NCBI RefSeq assembly: GCF_902635505.1
Contig: NC_045428.1
Coordinates: 430,691,106 to 430,755,105 of the forward strand
Reading direction: 5' to 3'
DNA: 64,000 nt
Source of the DNA: Sarcophilus harrisii
Taxonomy: Eukaryota; Chordata; Mammalia; Dasyuromorphia; Dasyuridae
The position numbers were made by a program, and so were the translations under genes. The notes under the pieces were generated by a model. The model was not told the DNA's origin. It did no database searches and saw only the letters and a program-made list of their open reading frames with translations. Of the stretch, positions 26,701 to 41,200 are shown in pieces (the first letter of the stretch is position 1; the number at the start of each line of letters is the position of its first letter).

Positions 26701-29700
26701 AATTTTAATTTTAAACTCTATTAAAATTAAAATTGTATAAGGTCACAAAAAATTCTAAAAATCTTAACTACTCTAATGATAAGGTTTTGCTATCTAGTAT
26801 ATTACTTTCAAAATACTTAAGTTACATTGCTTACCTTTGGGGAGTCTGCTGACTGACAATAGCATTTGCAGTCTCTCTCAAATATATTTCCCAATCTGTT
26901 TCAGGGATATCTTGATCTGAAGTAAAAGGATACCTATTTGATAAAAAAAGATCATTTTGTATTTTGGAAGCTGATAAAGACATATGTGATTTTACTACAA
27001 AAAGTTCTATTAACTTTTCATTTAGACTTACTGTTGCACCCTGCAGGCTTCACACATAAGCAGGGCTTTTCTGAGATTTCTACAGGATTTCTCTGCAAGT
27101 CTATGAGCTAGCTCTGAAGGAAGATTCAGACCTTCTTTCTTGCACACAGTGGACAATACATGGCAAATCTATGAAGAAGACAGTTAATAAAACTGTAGCC
27201 AATGAGAAAAATCAACTTTTCTTGGATAGCACAATATTCATTCAAACATGATTTTTGTCAGGAGTGTTTATTTTGGGTTTTTTTACTAGAAAAACCATTA
27301 AGAAAAAAATAATCTCATTTCAATTAATATTAAAGGGATGCACTATTCTAAATTCTCAGAGGTGAGGTTCTGTTTAATATTATAAATGAATTGTTTTTAC
27401 TGATGATAGAAACTATATGATAATTATACCAGAGTAATAGTAGGGGGAAACCTAAGAGAACTTCATTTTAGATTTCTTTTTCTACATACAACTGGAGACT
27501 GAAATCTCTTCTGCATTCCAACAGTCCTTCTTTGTACTTACTACCTACTCCACAGATAGCTTTAATTGACTTCAGAAGATCTATGTGTAGAAGATAACAT
27601 ACTAAATTACTGAAGCCCAATCTCTGAATTTATTATCCACTATAGCTCGTACTACATAAGTAGCACAAATAGTATCAATGCATAAGTTAGAAAAACAAGT
27701 GTTTACACTATGCAATAGCTTGGTCGTTAGAGAGTCTTTCAAGGTAAAGAGTAGGAAAAAAGTGGCATTTATATTTTAGTAAAACATATCAGATGTGGCA
27801 AAGAAGATATGATAAATGAACAAATAGCACTTTAAATCTTTCAAAAAATTTTATGTTCCAACTTAACTTACATCTTCAATGCTGGGAGCAGGAACACGAA
27901 CTGCAAGGCATCTACTCCGAATAGGTGGTATTACTTTTGATGTAGAATTACAACACAGTATTAATCTGCAAGTAGACATGTATTTTTCCATAGTTCTACG
28001 TAAGGCATGTTGAGCATCTTTGGTAAGTTTGTCAACTTCAGTCAGTAAAACCACTGAAATAAGTATTAAAAAAAAAAAAAAATCATTAAAATAAATTAAC
28101 TCAAAAAGAAACTCTTGATGTAGTTTCCCCTTCTCTACTAAAGGTCAAAGGTCTAAAAACAAGCTTTGTAGAAACAGTGGTTGGCAGAAAAGTATATTCC
28201 ATTTTCCACAATGGTCAAGATAAAGAACTAATTCTTACCCTAAGGCACTCTAAAAGCAAATGTTACACTTTTATAAGCAAAGATTTTTGTCACTGAGTTA
28301 AAGGAGACCTGAATTCTAGATTCAGCTCTGGGACTTTAAACAATTCATATAAAGTCTCTGGGTCTCTATGTATTTACCTCTAAAATTAAGGGATATAAAA
28401 GGTTAGAGAGATATAGACTAGATGATTTCTAAGTTCCCTTCTTGCTTTTAATTCTGCTACAAAAAAATAATTTTAGCAATCTATCAAAAAAAGAAAACAA
28501 GAATTTGGATATCAAGGAGAAAAACTAGGTGGCAAAATGTATTAATACTGGTTTAACCCATTATAGTTCTTGTCTTCTTGTGCTGTGATATATAAATATA
28601 TCAGGTAATTTAATTCTAGATTTTTCATTTAAACCACCATCAGTGTGACAGCCATAAAAACATTTATTTCTAAGGCAGTAAATCAAATAAAATTCTTCCT
28701 AATAAAATGTATCATACTTATGCTTATCTTAGTACACAGAAGGCATTTTAATTATTTTAATCTAATCTCCTGTTAGTTCTAATGTACTGCTACTCTGGTA
28801 GTCTGCTTTATTCTCACCACTAAGGTATCTTAAGATGTCTCTGGGATGTCCTTATTTTCTAATGTCAGCAAGGCTAATCTAATTTAAAAGGAAAAAAATA
28901 ACAGGATGAGAACAGAAGATACATCAAACATATATACCTCTACTTCCAACAGCAAAAAATTTTCTCCATGACTTATAACAGCAATAAATATCTTTCATCC
29001 ATTTCCTATAGTTAATAAAAAGTCAACTAAGGTTTGTATGCTTTTTCTACTTTGCAAATGGAAATATTACTATAAATCTTCTTTGATCCTCTCAGTATTC
29101 CTATAGAATAGGCAAAACCAAATATCCATTCCCATTTTTCAACAAGGGAATAACCTCAAGGAAAAAGGGACTTATCACATAAGTAATAAAATACACAGTA
29201 GGGACTTCTGACTTATTTATTAAATACATGGCACCTCTAATACTATTGACCTCTAAGTGTTCTAAGTAGTTTTTCTTGTAGTAATGTTGGATTTGCAAAG
29301 CTTCACTCATTTTCTCATCAATCCATTTAGAACTAAAGCACTTATTTTGCCCAAGTTAGCCAGTTTAATAATAGCTAAAATTTACTTAGTGCTTGAAGTA
29401 AGTTTGGCAAAGCATTTTACACATCTCATTGTATTTCACATATGTCACATACCATCTCATTTGACTACATAATCCTTAAAGATGGATACTAGTATTATTA
29501 TTATTATTATTATTTGTCCTTCATTCTCAAAGAGGACCATGATATCAGGGTGGTGATGACATGCAAGTGAATTTGATTTAAGTGAGTATCTGTGTGCAAA
29601 GTCACCAGCTTCACTTTCTCTTCCAAAGATATCTGGGTCCAATGGCTAGATACAGATCAAGATGACTGGAGATGGCCATAGATGCAGAGAAATACCTGGA

Positions 29701-32700
29701 TCTTCTTGAGATAAAGTCTAGACAAGTCTCAGTTTGATTGAGGCAATACCTAAATCAGTAATAAAGTCTAGTTAAGAAATGAGGCAGAGAATGGCCTCTT
29801 TTACTTAGTCAAAATAAAACTCAACACAGAAACAATTGCTATTTACATTCACTTTGCCAATCAGGGTCCAAACAACAAGCAAATGTGGAATGGCCTTGGA
29901 TCTACTATTGGTCAATCAAACCAATGATTTGGTTTCAGTTATCAAAATTTACATTCCTTTGGCCAGGACACCCACAGATAGAGGTATGATACCTCCAAGT
30001 AAACAGAGATAAGGGGAGGGGAAGGGAGGAGAAAAGGGAAAGGAAGAGAGAGGGAGGGGAGAGGGGAAAGGAGAGAAAGGTAGAACAGGACCCCTGTGAA
30101 TAAAAGTAAGAGCTGTCCCACTGGGGACCCACGTGGAACCGGCTGATTGGGCAAAACACAGCTCTTTTTTACTATTAATATTACATCGCTTTTAAAAATC
30201 AAGAAAAAAGTTCAAAGAGTTAAACAGTTTGCCCAGGATTAGAGAGCTACTAACTTTGCAAGGCAGGCTTAAACTCAGGTCCTACTGACTCAAAATCTGG
30301 TTCTTTAAGCACACCAACCATTTGGATGCATGACTTTAATGAAAGGGCTTTAGTTTAAACTAGTCTTCATTTCTTTTCCCAGCCTAATCTGTAGTTGAAC
30401 TTTGCCCTCCCCTCCTCATGAAAGGAGTCTTCATTGCTGGACAATGTTAATTTTTTTTAAGGCAGTTCCATCTGAAGTCTGAATTTAAAAACTCAACATT
30501 TTAAAATACCATGAAAGAAAACAGAAGGTTTTGCTTTTATTTTAACAATGTATACTGTTGTTAATAATAGGCTGAGAAAATTAAAAAAAAAAAAATCAGA
30601 AGGGCTCAATCTACATTCAAACAACAGAAATCAGAAAATTTGTTGTTAGGAGATAAAGAATGGGAGCAAGGATTGAGGGCTAGAAAGTGCAAAGGTAAGG
30701 AAAAAATACAATCATAGGTGATGCTATACCAAGAGAAGAGCTTATTTTCCTCATGGAAAGTCAGCTCAAGAAGATGAGCATTATGGCAGCAAGATTTTGG
30801 GGGTAAGATGGAATATGCTCAGGTAAGGCTGCACTACAAAGCAGCTGGTTGCTGCTACAGAAGGATACTGCCCCTATCTCTCCCTCTGTATTGATACCCT
30901 CGTATAAAGCCCCATTTATCCTATCCTATTTTTGACTCTAGTTAAGAGTTCCCATGATTAATGACATGACATTTTCATGTGCTGGCATACTATAAGTTAA
31001 CATTTGCTGACTGGTTATAAACAACATTTTCTCATATTCTCATAGGACAGACGAGACAAAAAAACAAAGAAAGTCTCAGAGGAGCAGGTGTAGATGTATA
31101 TGAATGTACATAAACAAAGGCAAACAATAAACCAAAGCCAAAATATAGTAAATAATGTATGTATTTGAGTTAGAACTTAGCTAGAACACAGTGCTTTTTT
31201 TTTTTTCAAACCAAAGATATTATGAAGCAAGATGCCATATGTAGAGTTCTTTGGAAACTTTAAGGCACAACATGTTAGCTTCCAGATATTATATTTCTCT
31301 TCATTGTTTTTCAACAAGGCCCTATCAAAAAGCCTAAAAATAACAAAACACAGATAAATTAATGTTTTTAAAAGTTGTCTTCAACTTCATTAAAATTTCC
31401 ACAACATTTTATTTTGTATATGCAATATTCCATTTCAATTTTGAATAACAACTTCCCATGGCTGGTTTGGGGAATGGATGATGCTATTTTTTAACATTAT
31501 CTTCATTTTTATGTACCTTTAAACTCTCTTTGGGTACTTGTTTCAAGTTGCTGTGATTGTGCCACCGTTTTCAATAGTTCCTGAATTACAACCCGATCAC
31601 TATTTCCAGCATCACTACATAAAACAAAAACACAAAGAAAGCATATTGTAACAATTATTTTTTTTTAATTGGTTAATTTGAGAAAATTTTTAAGACTCCC
31701 TCCCAAATGGTTCAAAATGATTTTACTCCAACACATAGCACAATAAACTTTGTAACACAGCAATTTACATGATTAGTCCTTAAGAAACAAGTCAACAAAT
31801 CTTTAGATATATTCACTAGATTTTAAAAGCAGTAGGATTTCTCATGATATTACTGAACAATGTACCACTGTATCCAAGAAATCTCACCCATATTGTAATT
31901 TTGTTTATTGAGGTGATGATGAGGATAACTACTACAATACTTTAGTCACTGAGGGGCCAGGGTGATTAAAACCCACACTCTGTGACTTAGTAAATATAGA
32001 CCAAAATTCATCACTCCAAAAAATACACCTGGGAATGGCTCTAAGAAATTAGTGACCCTGGGCCCTCAACAGCAGTTCATCAAAGCTTTCCTTCTTAGTA
32101 AGACTTATCAGAATCTGTCCCCTAATGATATAGATAGCCTTTGTAGAATATACAGTCATACCACAATGGGACTTCAGTGAAGTCCAAACAATTTGTTAAA
32201 TCAACATGTAGAATATAGCTTGTAGACTACATGTAGCAACACTGAATGCTTCTACTTTTATATTGAAAATTTTGAAATTCAGACACTTAACTATCCTCTT
32301 CTTGAAAAAAGAAATGAGAAATGACAAACCATGCATAAATCTAAGAGTCATACTCAGCCTGGAATAGATAAATGAAGGAGTTGACTTCATAGGATGAATT
32401 GGCTAGTTTATAAAAGGAAAAAACTAGACAACTTAGTAGCTACTCCTTAATCACATCTTTCCAATGTGACTTCACTGCAAGTAGTCCTTGATTAATAGAT
32501 TTTAACTTGCAACAGTACTTGACATTCACAGTTGAGGTTTTACAATGACAAAGCGGGAAGCAAACAAATCCCTGCAAGATCATTTCCTAAAAACTCTAGT
32601 AAGTAGCATTAAGTCTCCTGAAAAGATGACTCCAATGGTGTTTCTTCATTTTATTGCTTTGCAAAAATTGTAAAAGAAATATAAGGTTCAGTGTCTACTT

Positions 32701-35251
32701 TCATTGCCTAATTATGGTAATAAGGCTAATCCTTTCTTCTTTTAAAATTTTAAATGGTACTTAATTTTTTCCAATTACATTAAAAAGAAAAATATTAACT
32801 TTTTTTTAACTTCAAGTTCCATGTGCCCAAAGGACTATCAAATTGTTCATACCCTTTGATCCACTTTGTTCTATATCCCAAAGAGATCATAAAAAAGAGG
32901 GAAAGATCCACATGTGCAAAAATATTTGTAGCAGCTTCTTTCTGTAGTGGCAAGGAACTGGAAATTGAGTGACTGCCCATCAGATGGGGAATGGCTGAAT
33001 AAGTTAAGGTATATGAATGTAATACAGTATTATTAATCTATATAAAAAATGATTAGCAGGATGATTTCTTTTTCTTTTTTTTAATCAGAATTTTTTTATT
33101 TTATGTATTTATTTTTTATTATTATAGCTTTTTATTTATAAGACATATGCATGGGTAATTTTTCAGTATTGACCCTTGCAAAACCTTCTGTTCCAACTTT
33201 TCCCCTCCTTTACCCCATCCCCTCCCCTAGATGGCAGGTAGATCAATACATGTTAAATATGTTAAACACAACATATGTATACACATTTATATAGTTATCT
33301 TGCTGTACCAGAAAAATCGGATTTAGAAATAAGGTAAAAATAACCTAAGAAGGAAAACAAAAATGCAAGCGGACAAAAACAGAAGGAGTGAAAATAGCAG
33401 GATGATTTCAGAAAAGCCTGGAGAGACTTACATGAACTTATGCTAAGTGAAGTGATTAACTCTGATGGACTTGACTCTTTTCAACAATGCAGTGATTCAG
33501 GCCAATTCTAATAGACTTGTGATGGAGAGACCCTTCTACCCCTAGAGAGGACTGTGGGGACTGAATGTGGATCACAACATAGTATTTTCACCTTTATTGT
33601 TATTGTTGTTGTTTCTTTTTTCTTTCTCATTTATTTTTCCTTTTTGATCTACTTTTTCTTGTACAGCATATAGAAATGTTTAGAAGAAAAAGAAACCCCA
33701 CAAAACTTCAAGTTTCAAATTTTCTCCCTCCGTTTCTTCCCCCTTCCTTAAAAATATAAGAATTTCAAATAGATTATATATATGAAATCATGTCAAATAT
33801 TTTCATATTAGTGATATTATGAAATAATAAATCAATTGAAAGGGAAAAAACACACACAAAAAAAGAATAAGTGAAAATAGTATATTTCAACCTTTATTCA
33901 GACTCCATCAATTCTTATTCTGGAAATGGATAGCATTTTCCATCATAAGTCCTTTAGAATTGTCTTGGATCATTGTATTGATGAGAAGAGCTAAGTTGTT
34001 TATAACTAATCACTTCATAATGTTGCTGTTATTGTGTATAATAGTTTGACTCTCTTCACTTTGCATCAGTTCATGTAAGTCTTTCCAGATTTTTCCGAAA
34101 TCCATCTGCTCATCACTTCTTACAGCAAAATAGTACTCCATTACATTCATGGACCACAGCTTGCCAGTAATTCCCCAACTAATGGCATCCCTTCACTTTC
34201 CAATTCTTTGCCATCATAAAATGAGTTGCTATAAATATTTTTGTACATGTAAATCCTTTTCCCATTTTTTATGATAATCTTTCTAAAAACCATGCTAATA
34301 AAATGGAAGCTCTGACAAACTCTATACTAAGTTGGAAGGGTTATAGTTTATATATCTGCATTCTGAGGACAAGCCTAGTTAACTTCAGACTCATCCCTAA
34401 GCTGTTAATAGGTTGATGATTTATTTTATAGTCAAATTATGAAGAGGCTATTTCTATCAATTAAAGGACTGTCCCCCAGATTAGACAAATAAATCCTTGA
34501 AATACTTAAGTGATATAAATGTAACTGTTTACTCTATTTTTCTTTCCTTTTGGCGAAATAATTGAGGTTAAGTGACTTGCCCAGAGTCATACTGCTAGAA
34601 AGTATTGTGTCCCAAGGCCAGATTTGAACTCAGTTCTTCCTGATGCCAGGGCCAGTGCTCTATGTGCTGTGCCATCACTTTATTTACCTTATTTTTAAGA
34701 TATTTACTAGTTTCTAACATGAAGCATACGTCACAACCACTGAAATGCAGAAGAAAACGTTAGAATTTCTATTTACATTTATTAAAAAGTGAGAAAATAA
34801 GTTTTACTAATATTTAATGTGTAGATTAAAACTGCTATCAATTAGTCCGTATGATAAAAAAATCGCATATCACATATAGCAAAAGAGGTACCCTGAGAGA
34901 AAAGTAAGAGTTCAAACAATGCAGAAGACTTGACAGTTATACATTACAATTTAATTTGTAAACACTTACATTTACAGATATTTCAAGTTTTAACTAAATT
35001 ATCCTTGATAAGGAGGACAAGAGGCTTAAAAGGATCCCTGCTAAGAAAATATGGGTTGAAAATAATACTAATAATGAAAATACAAGCAAAGAACAACAAA
35101 AAGACAGAGCTTTATATCTACACCAACAGCCATAATATCAAGAAAAAATAATGGGGAGGATTCTGGGAAGATAGTGAAGTAAGTCAGTAAACTTTAAGTA
35201 AATTTCCAGATTTCCCCCACAAACAGAACAAATTTGTTCCTCACGATAGAC

Positions 35252-35282
<31 letters not shown>

Positions 35283-38200
35283 GGACTTGGGCCAGAACAC
35301 AGGTCCTCCTTGTACAACTCAAGAAGATTTGAAGAAAGATCCCAGGCCAGGGATCAATCCCTGTGAAGTGTGAACACCTTCAAGTGGGGACTCCTGAGGT
35401 TAGCTGGGTTGGTTGGAGCCTCAGCAGGAACTTTTACCTCTATGTGTGGATCTGAGTCCAGGAAGACTGAGGAAACCTCAGCAGATTAGGAATATCAGGT
35501 CCAGCTGTGCTACAGAGACAAAACCCTGGGTGAGAAGGAACCAGCATATCCAGTAAATGCAGAGGCAGTGGGGCAGAGATGCTGTTGACTGCTGGCACTT
35601 GCTTTGGGATTCCAGGTCAGAGGGGAGAGCTGAAGTGAAGCTACAGGTAACATCTCCCCATTCCATGATTAGAGGTGCTTACATTAATATTTCTCATTAA
35701 AAAAAAAAAAAAAAATGGACCAGCAAAGAAGAAAGAACCCAACCATAGAAGCTTACTATGAGAATAGGGAAGACTGGGATTCATCTTCAGAGGAGGATAC
35801 TGAAATAAAAAGATTCTTCTTCTCCAAAGCGTAATATTAAATCTCCTTGTCCAGGGAAAATAGAACTCAAAAAAGAATTTTAAATTCAAATGAGAGACAC
35901 TGAGGAAAAACCAAAACACACACAAGAAAAACAAGAAGATTATGAAGAACAGAGCCTCAAACTTGAAAATAACTTTTTGAAAATAAGAATTGGGCAGGGA
36001 AAATCCAGTAGAACTATAAGCTATACCAAGAAATAACAAAACAAAATATAAAGAATGAAAAAATAGGATAGAATGTGAAACATAAAAAAATAAATAAATA
36101 AACAACAGAGCTGGAGAACAGATCAAGAAGAAAAAATATAAGAATAGGAATACCTGAAAGTTGTGACCACAAAAAAAAAAAAGAACCTTGACATAATATT
36201 GCAAGAAATAATGCAAGAAAACTGTCCTAGAATGATAGAACATGAGGGGAAAATAGAGACAGAAAAAAATCCACTGATCACCACCTCAAAGAGATCTTTT
36301 GTGAAAAATATATAGGAACATTATTATCAAATGTTCCCAAATCAGAGAAAAAAATTTGCAAGAAACAAGAAAAAAACAATTTAAATATGCGGGAGCTACA
36401 ATTAGAATTGTATAGGACTTAGTAACAGCCACAATAAAAAAACCTCAGGTCCTGGAATTATATATACTGGCAATCAAAAGAACTGGGTTTGTGGCCAAAA
36501 ATATGACATTCAGCAAAATTAGCCACAGTACAAAATAAAAAAAAAAATAATATTAAACTTGCAGAATTTCAGGGCTTTCAACAAAATCCAAACTTAATAG
36601 AAAATTTAACATAAAAGAATCAATATCCAAGATTAATTTCAAGGAACTTAACATGGACAAATTGCTTATATCTTCTTACATGGAAATGTATACCATTTGT
36701 ATAAGGTCAATATCAGCAATTGGGTACAAAGAACAGACACAATAGTATTATAAGGGGGAAGAGAGCTTCTAGGTCTGAAAACCTACTCCCATCTGGAATG
36801 GGTTAAATATATAACACTACATATATACTATAAATGGTATAGCACCCTCTAAAATCTATAGATATAAGGGAGGAGGAATGGGTGGAAGGGGAAGCAAAGG
36901 ATAAGGGAAGCAAAGGGTGGGGGCAAGAAGATAAGGAGGGATCTATGAGTGGGAGGAGGTTAAGTTATCTCAAGTAAAGGAGTAAAATTAAAGCAGAAGA
37001 TTTCATAGGGATAGGAAAGAACAAAATACACACAAACACTACAATAAAAATCAGAAGTAGAATTTATTAGAAAAAAATACAGCTAGTAATCATTGCTCTC
37101 AGACAATGTCAAACTTAAAGATTCAATCAAGAAAGAAATCTATGTTATGTCAGTCACACTAATATTGTATTAGATGCATGTTTAAATATGGGAAACATGT
37201 CTATATTATATATACACACATATGTGTGTGTACGTATAGATATGCATGCATGTTGCTCTATGTAGACATTTATGTGTATAAACATATGTATGTGTGCACA
37301 CTTTTTTTTATAGTAACAAAGGCATGAGATCAAGAGTTTGAAGACCATTGGTATAAAAAGTAGAGGTATAGCAATTACATCTGATCAAAAATTCTAAAAA
37401 GATTATTTTTTAGTCCAGACTTGTTATCCAGAACATGCTATTGTTTCTACAAGAAGATGAGATTCAGTTTGCACTATTCCATTTGCCATGAATTTATTTT
37501 AAATATGTTGTAAATTCTAACATAAACTATATTTTGTAAATATATTCTCTGAAAGGGAGAAGCATTCAGGAATCACTAAACTATATTTATGAACAAACAC
37601 AAATGATTTTTTGATTAATCACCCCTATGAACTATTCATATCTCTTATTTTTCTTCATCTATAATCAAGGTAGCTATTTTTGCTAACTTTAGAAATTTAG
37701 ATGTGTAATTTTTTCCTAGCAATTATTTTTCTCTTTTCTGATATTACTAATCATTTTTAAATCACAATGTTGATAAGAATTTTTTTTTCATATGCATACA
37801 AATGAACTCCAGTCCCAGCACTATGCCTGGTTACATAACAGGAATTAAATAAATGTGTAGTGATTAATTGGCTAACCTATATAAAGTACAACTTATAAAA
37901 TAAGAGCTATCTTTGATTTCATTCAACAGAAGTGGATTACTAAAATACAAAAATAATTTCATTCTAAGGCTCTTTTATCTGTGAGGTATTCACATGACCT
38001 AGAGTATTATTCTCCAAATACACAACCACGTGGGTTTCCATGCCTTTCCTCTTATTGTCTGAAATGCAAACTTCTTTGCTTACCTAAATCCCACACCCAA
38101 ACTAACTAGCCTCAAGTATCTTCATATGAGAAGTTACTTTTTTCAAATCCAAGTATAAAACTATATACATACACATGTATTTATATGTGTTTATAAATTC

Positions 38201-41200
38201 AATACCAATGACATCATGAGTGAGGTCTTAAGTCCTATGTGAACCAAATTTAAGTGAAGCAAAGTTGCATGAAGTCATCAACTGCACTCTTTTTTCAAAG
38301 GTCACTGAAGTCTAGTGGCAAAACAAAAATCAAGGTAACTGATGATGGCCCAGGATGCACTGGATGATTTTGGTGTCCTCAATGTCTGACCAAGCTCTAA
38401 GTGATCCACAGCACATGCTTTAACCATTTTCATGACCACTGGAACAAATTATTTTCATCTACTGATTCCAGTGGGGGGGGGGTGGGGGGGGGGGGTAAGT
38501 CTACATTCTTGGGATAGAAACCTCCCTAAATTCACCAATGGATTTGAGGCTAATCAGTTACCCTCAACCTGATTAGCCTGTCTGTGAGACGGTTTACCAA
38601 GATGTGGCTGCTGCACATGCTATAAATTCTTAGAAAAGGCAAGAGTTTAGGGCCAGATAGACATCAAAGGCAGATGAGCAGCCCTGAATAGGGTTCAGCA
38701 AGCTCTTTTATCAGAGGTATTAAACCACCTTGAAGACACCAAATACTCCATTGCTAAAAATTAGCTATCTAATTTTTAAAATACTGACAAATATAACATC
38801 TCATTTAACATAATAAGCTAGTTAAATAGGTACATAAGGTATCATTATGCTCTGCATAGTAGCTCAAAAGTCCTTAAAGGCAGGAACTCTATATTATGAT
38901 CTTTGTCTCTTGTGACTAATATAGAATATTGCACATAATAGGAGTTTAATAAATATTTGCTGAGTAAGTATCATTTTACACCTAAGACACATGTGCAGAG
39001 AAATTAAAAGATCTACCTAAGATCAAAATCAATGAACCAACAAACATTTATTAAGATCAGGGATACAGAGACAAAAGTGAAACCTTCCCTGAGCCATCAA
39101 AGAGCTTACATCGTAACAGTGGAGATAAGAGAATGAACGTGAGTATATGTGCATATGTAAAATACATTACATTTATAAAAATTACATGTAAAATATTTAA
39201 AATAGGAAGGGAGAGTACTAATTGTTGGAGAAATCAAGAATGTCTTCATATAAAAGGTGATCCTTGGATCTTTTCAATAAAGGAAGGTGGTGTGTCTTCT
39301 CAAAACTAATTATCCTTAGTTCTTTCAACCAATCCTTCTAATACAATTTTGATCATTGTGAACATCTTAATGAGGCTGAATGGTTGACTTTTATTCATCT
39401 TTCCATGAAAGGGGCAGAGATAGATTAACTCATTAATAAGTTAATTATGAGTGTCTTAATGTTATTTCCACCATTATTATTACTTATTATTATCATTCAG
39501 TAAATTATGAATGTCTCAACTCCTTTTTTCTAAACAGATATATACCCTCATTTTCCTTTCATGAATCATAGTCATTGCCACCTACTCATTTGCTAGTGCT
39601 GTCCTTTCTGCTAAGAATGCTTTCTCCCCTCACTTCCTATCTGAATTCCTATCTGAATGTTACCCAGCTATCAGATCCAAACATTTCCTTCACTTCAAAT
39701 TAATATGAGATCTCTCAGATTTCAGATTTTTCCATCCACTTCAGCAGGAATGCTTAATGTGGAATCTATGGATGTCTTGATTAAAAACCATTATTCTACA
39801 GCATTGAATACCACTCCAACACATAGGAAATACTCGAATGTTGGCTGATTTATTTCTACTTATATGGAAACTTCTATTCCCTAAAATTGACTGGAAGAGA
39901 GGGGCAGTAAAAATGAACTTAGCTAATTCAATTTCAAATGTTATATATTTCCATAAGCCATATTTCAAACTTTAAAGAGTTCTCTAGCCAAATCTTCAAA
40001 CACAGATGATTTGATTCAATACTAAAACTATTTTAGAGCTTATTATGAGTAATGTTCTACAAAAGATTTTGCCCTGTACAAGGAAAACTAAATATTTGTT
40101 GTATTATATATCAGTAATATTCATTATCTATTCATGTTTATTTTTATTTCAAGATGCACACACTATGCCTTTTTTTTTTTTTAAAAATGCATCTTTGAAG
40201 GCATTTGAAATGCAGAAGGCAATAAATGATTTGCAAATCAAATCATTTAGCAAATAATGTAATAAATGAATGGTCATTTATAAATGACTTACCTAGGGTT
40301 GACTTCAAGGTGATAATTACTTGCAATTGTACTGATTTCAATTTTCTTTTTAGAGGGGGTCTGTGTAGAGAAAAAAAAAAAAGATAGATAGATAGATATA
40401 TACTAAATATATTTCACAGATTAATTTTTAGATTAAGTGCAAGGTATTCTCTAGTGTCACTTTCATGATATAAAAGATCCAGTTTAGGAGTAGGTAATCC
40501 AACCCATTCTAAATATATATTTAATCTACATATACTCTAGCAACTTTATAGAGCTGTTTTGAGAAAATAAAGGGTCAGAATTAATGTATTATTATTCTTT
40601 TCTTATGTCTCAATCAGTTTTAATTCAAGTACTCACTTGGAAGCATTAACTATGATAAAGATAAATATGTAATTTTATACTTGGGTTTGAAAAAGTAAGT
40701 TCACACATGCAAGATGTGTTGAGACTAGTTAGCAGTTTATATTTGAAAATGATCTCAAAGTGACTTCAATTGCTATTTTACTGAATTTTCAAGTAAAACT
40801 CTACAAACTTCATTAACTCCCCCAGAATAAATTCATCACTTAAAATCTCATCATCCGGGAGACTGATTCAGCTTTGATAATCCATACCTCCCCTCCTAAA
40901 ATGCTCCCAAGGCCTTCCTCCAAAAAAGCTTCAGATTTTTTAGCTAATTTCTTCTCCCATCAGCTGCTCTGTTTGCTTTTGACTACAGTAATTTTTTATA
41001 TATTGTCTTCTCCCATTAGATGATAAACTCCTTGAAGGGCAGAAATCATCTTTCCTTTAATTCTAACAATCACCAAGTAAAGTAGATGCTACTATTGTTC
41101 TCATTCTACAAATATGAAAACTGCTAATTATATAGAGGTGATCACAAAGCGATTTAAAGTCTCATTAGCAAGAATCAAAACTAGGTTTTTAACACTTAAA

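Larger units (their letters stand above)
29370..30340 (-). mobile_element. MIR SINE split by an insertion
   Basis: The two halves, 29370-29497 (tttacacatctcattgtat) and 30180-30340 (gagttaaacagtttgccca, cttaaactcaggtcctactg), join into one MIR. The insert between is listed separately. Confidence 0.7.

Noticed and set aside
29496-29514. CRISPR-like or tandem array
   Set aside because: It is a plain (TTA)n tail of a retroelement. No array of spaced direct repeats occurs anywhere in the window, as expected for a vertebrate.
29670-29700. Possible 5S rRNA match (gatggccatagatgcag)
   Set aside because: The match is short and in the wrong context; it is part of the SINE/RTE-like repeat.
35641-36243. 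200-codon minus-strand open frame rich in F, L, S and Y
   Set aside because: It is the antisense of the A-rich HAL1-like element; long T-rich frames are expected there, and no domain is seen.
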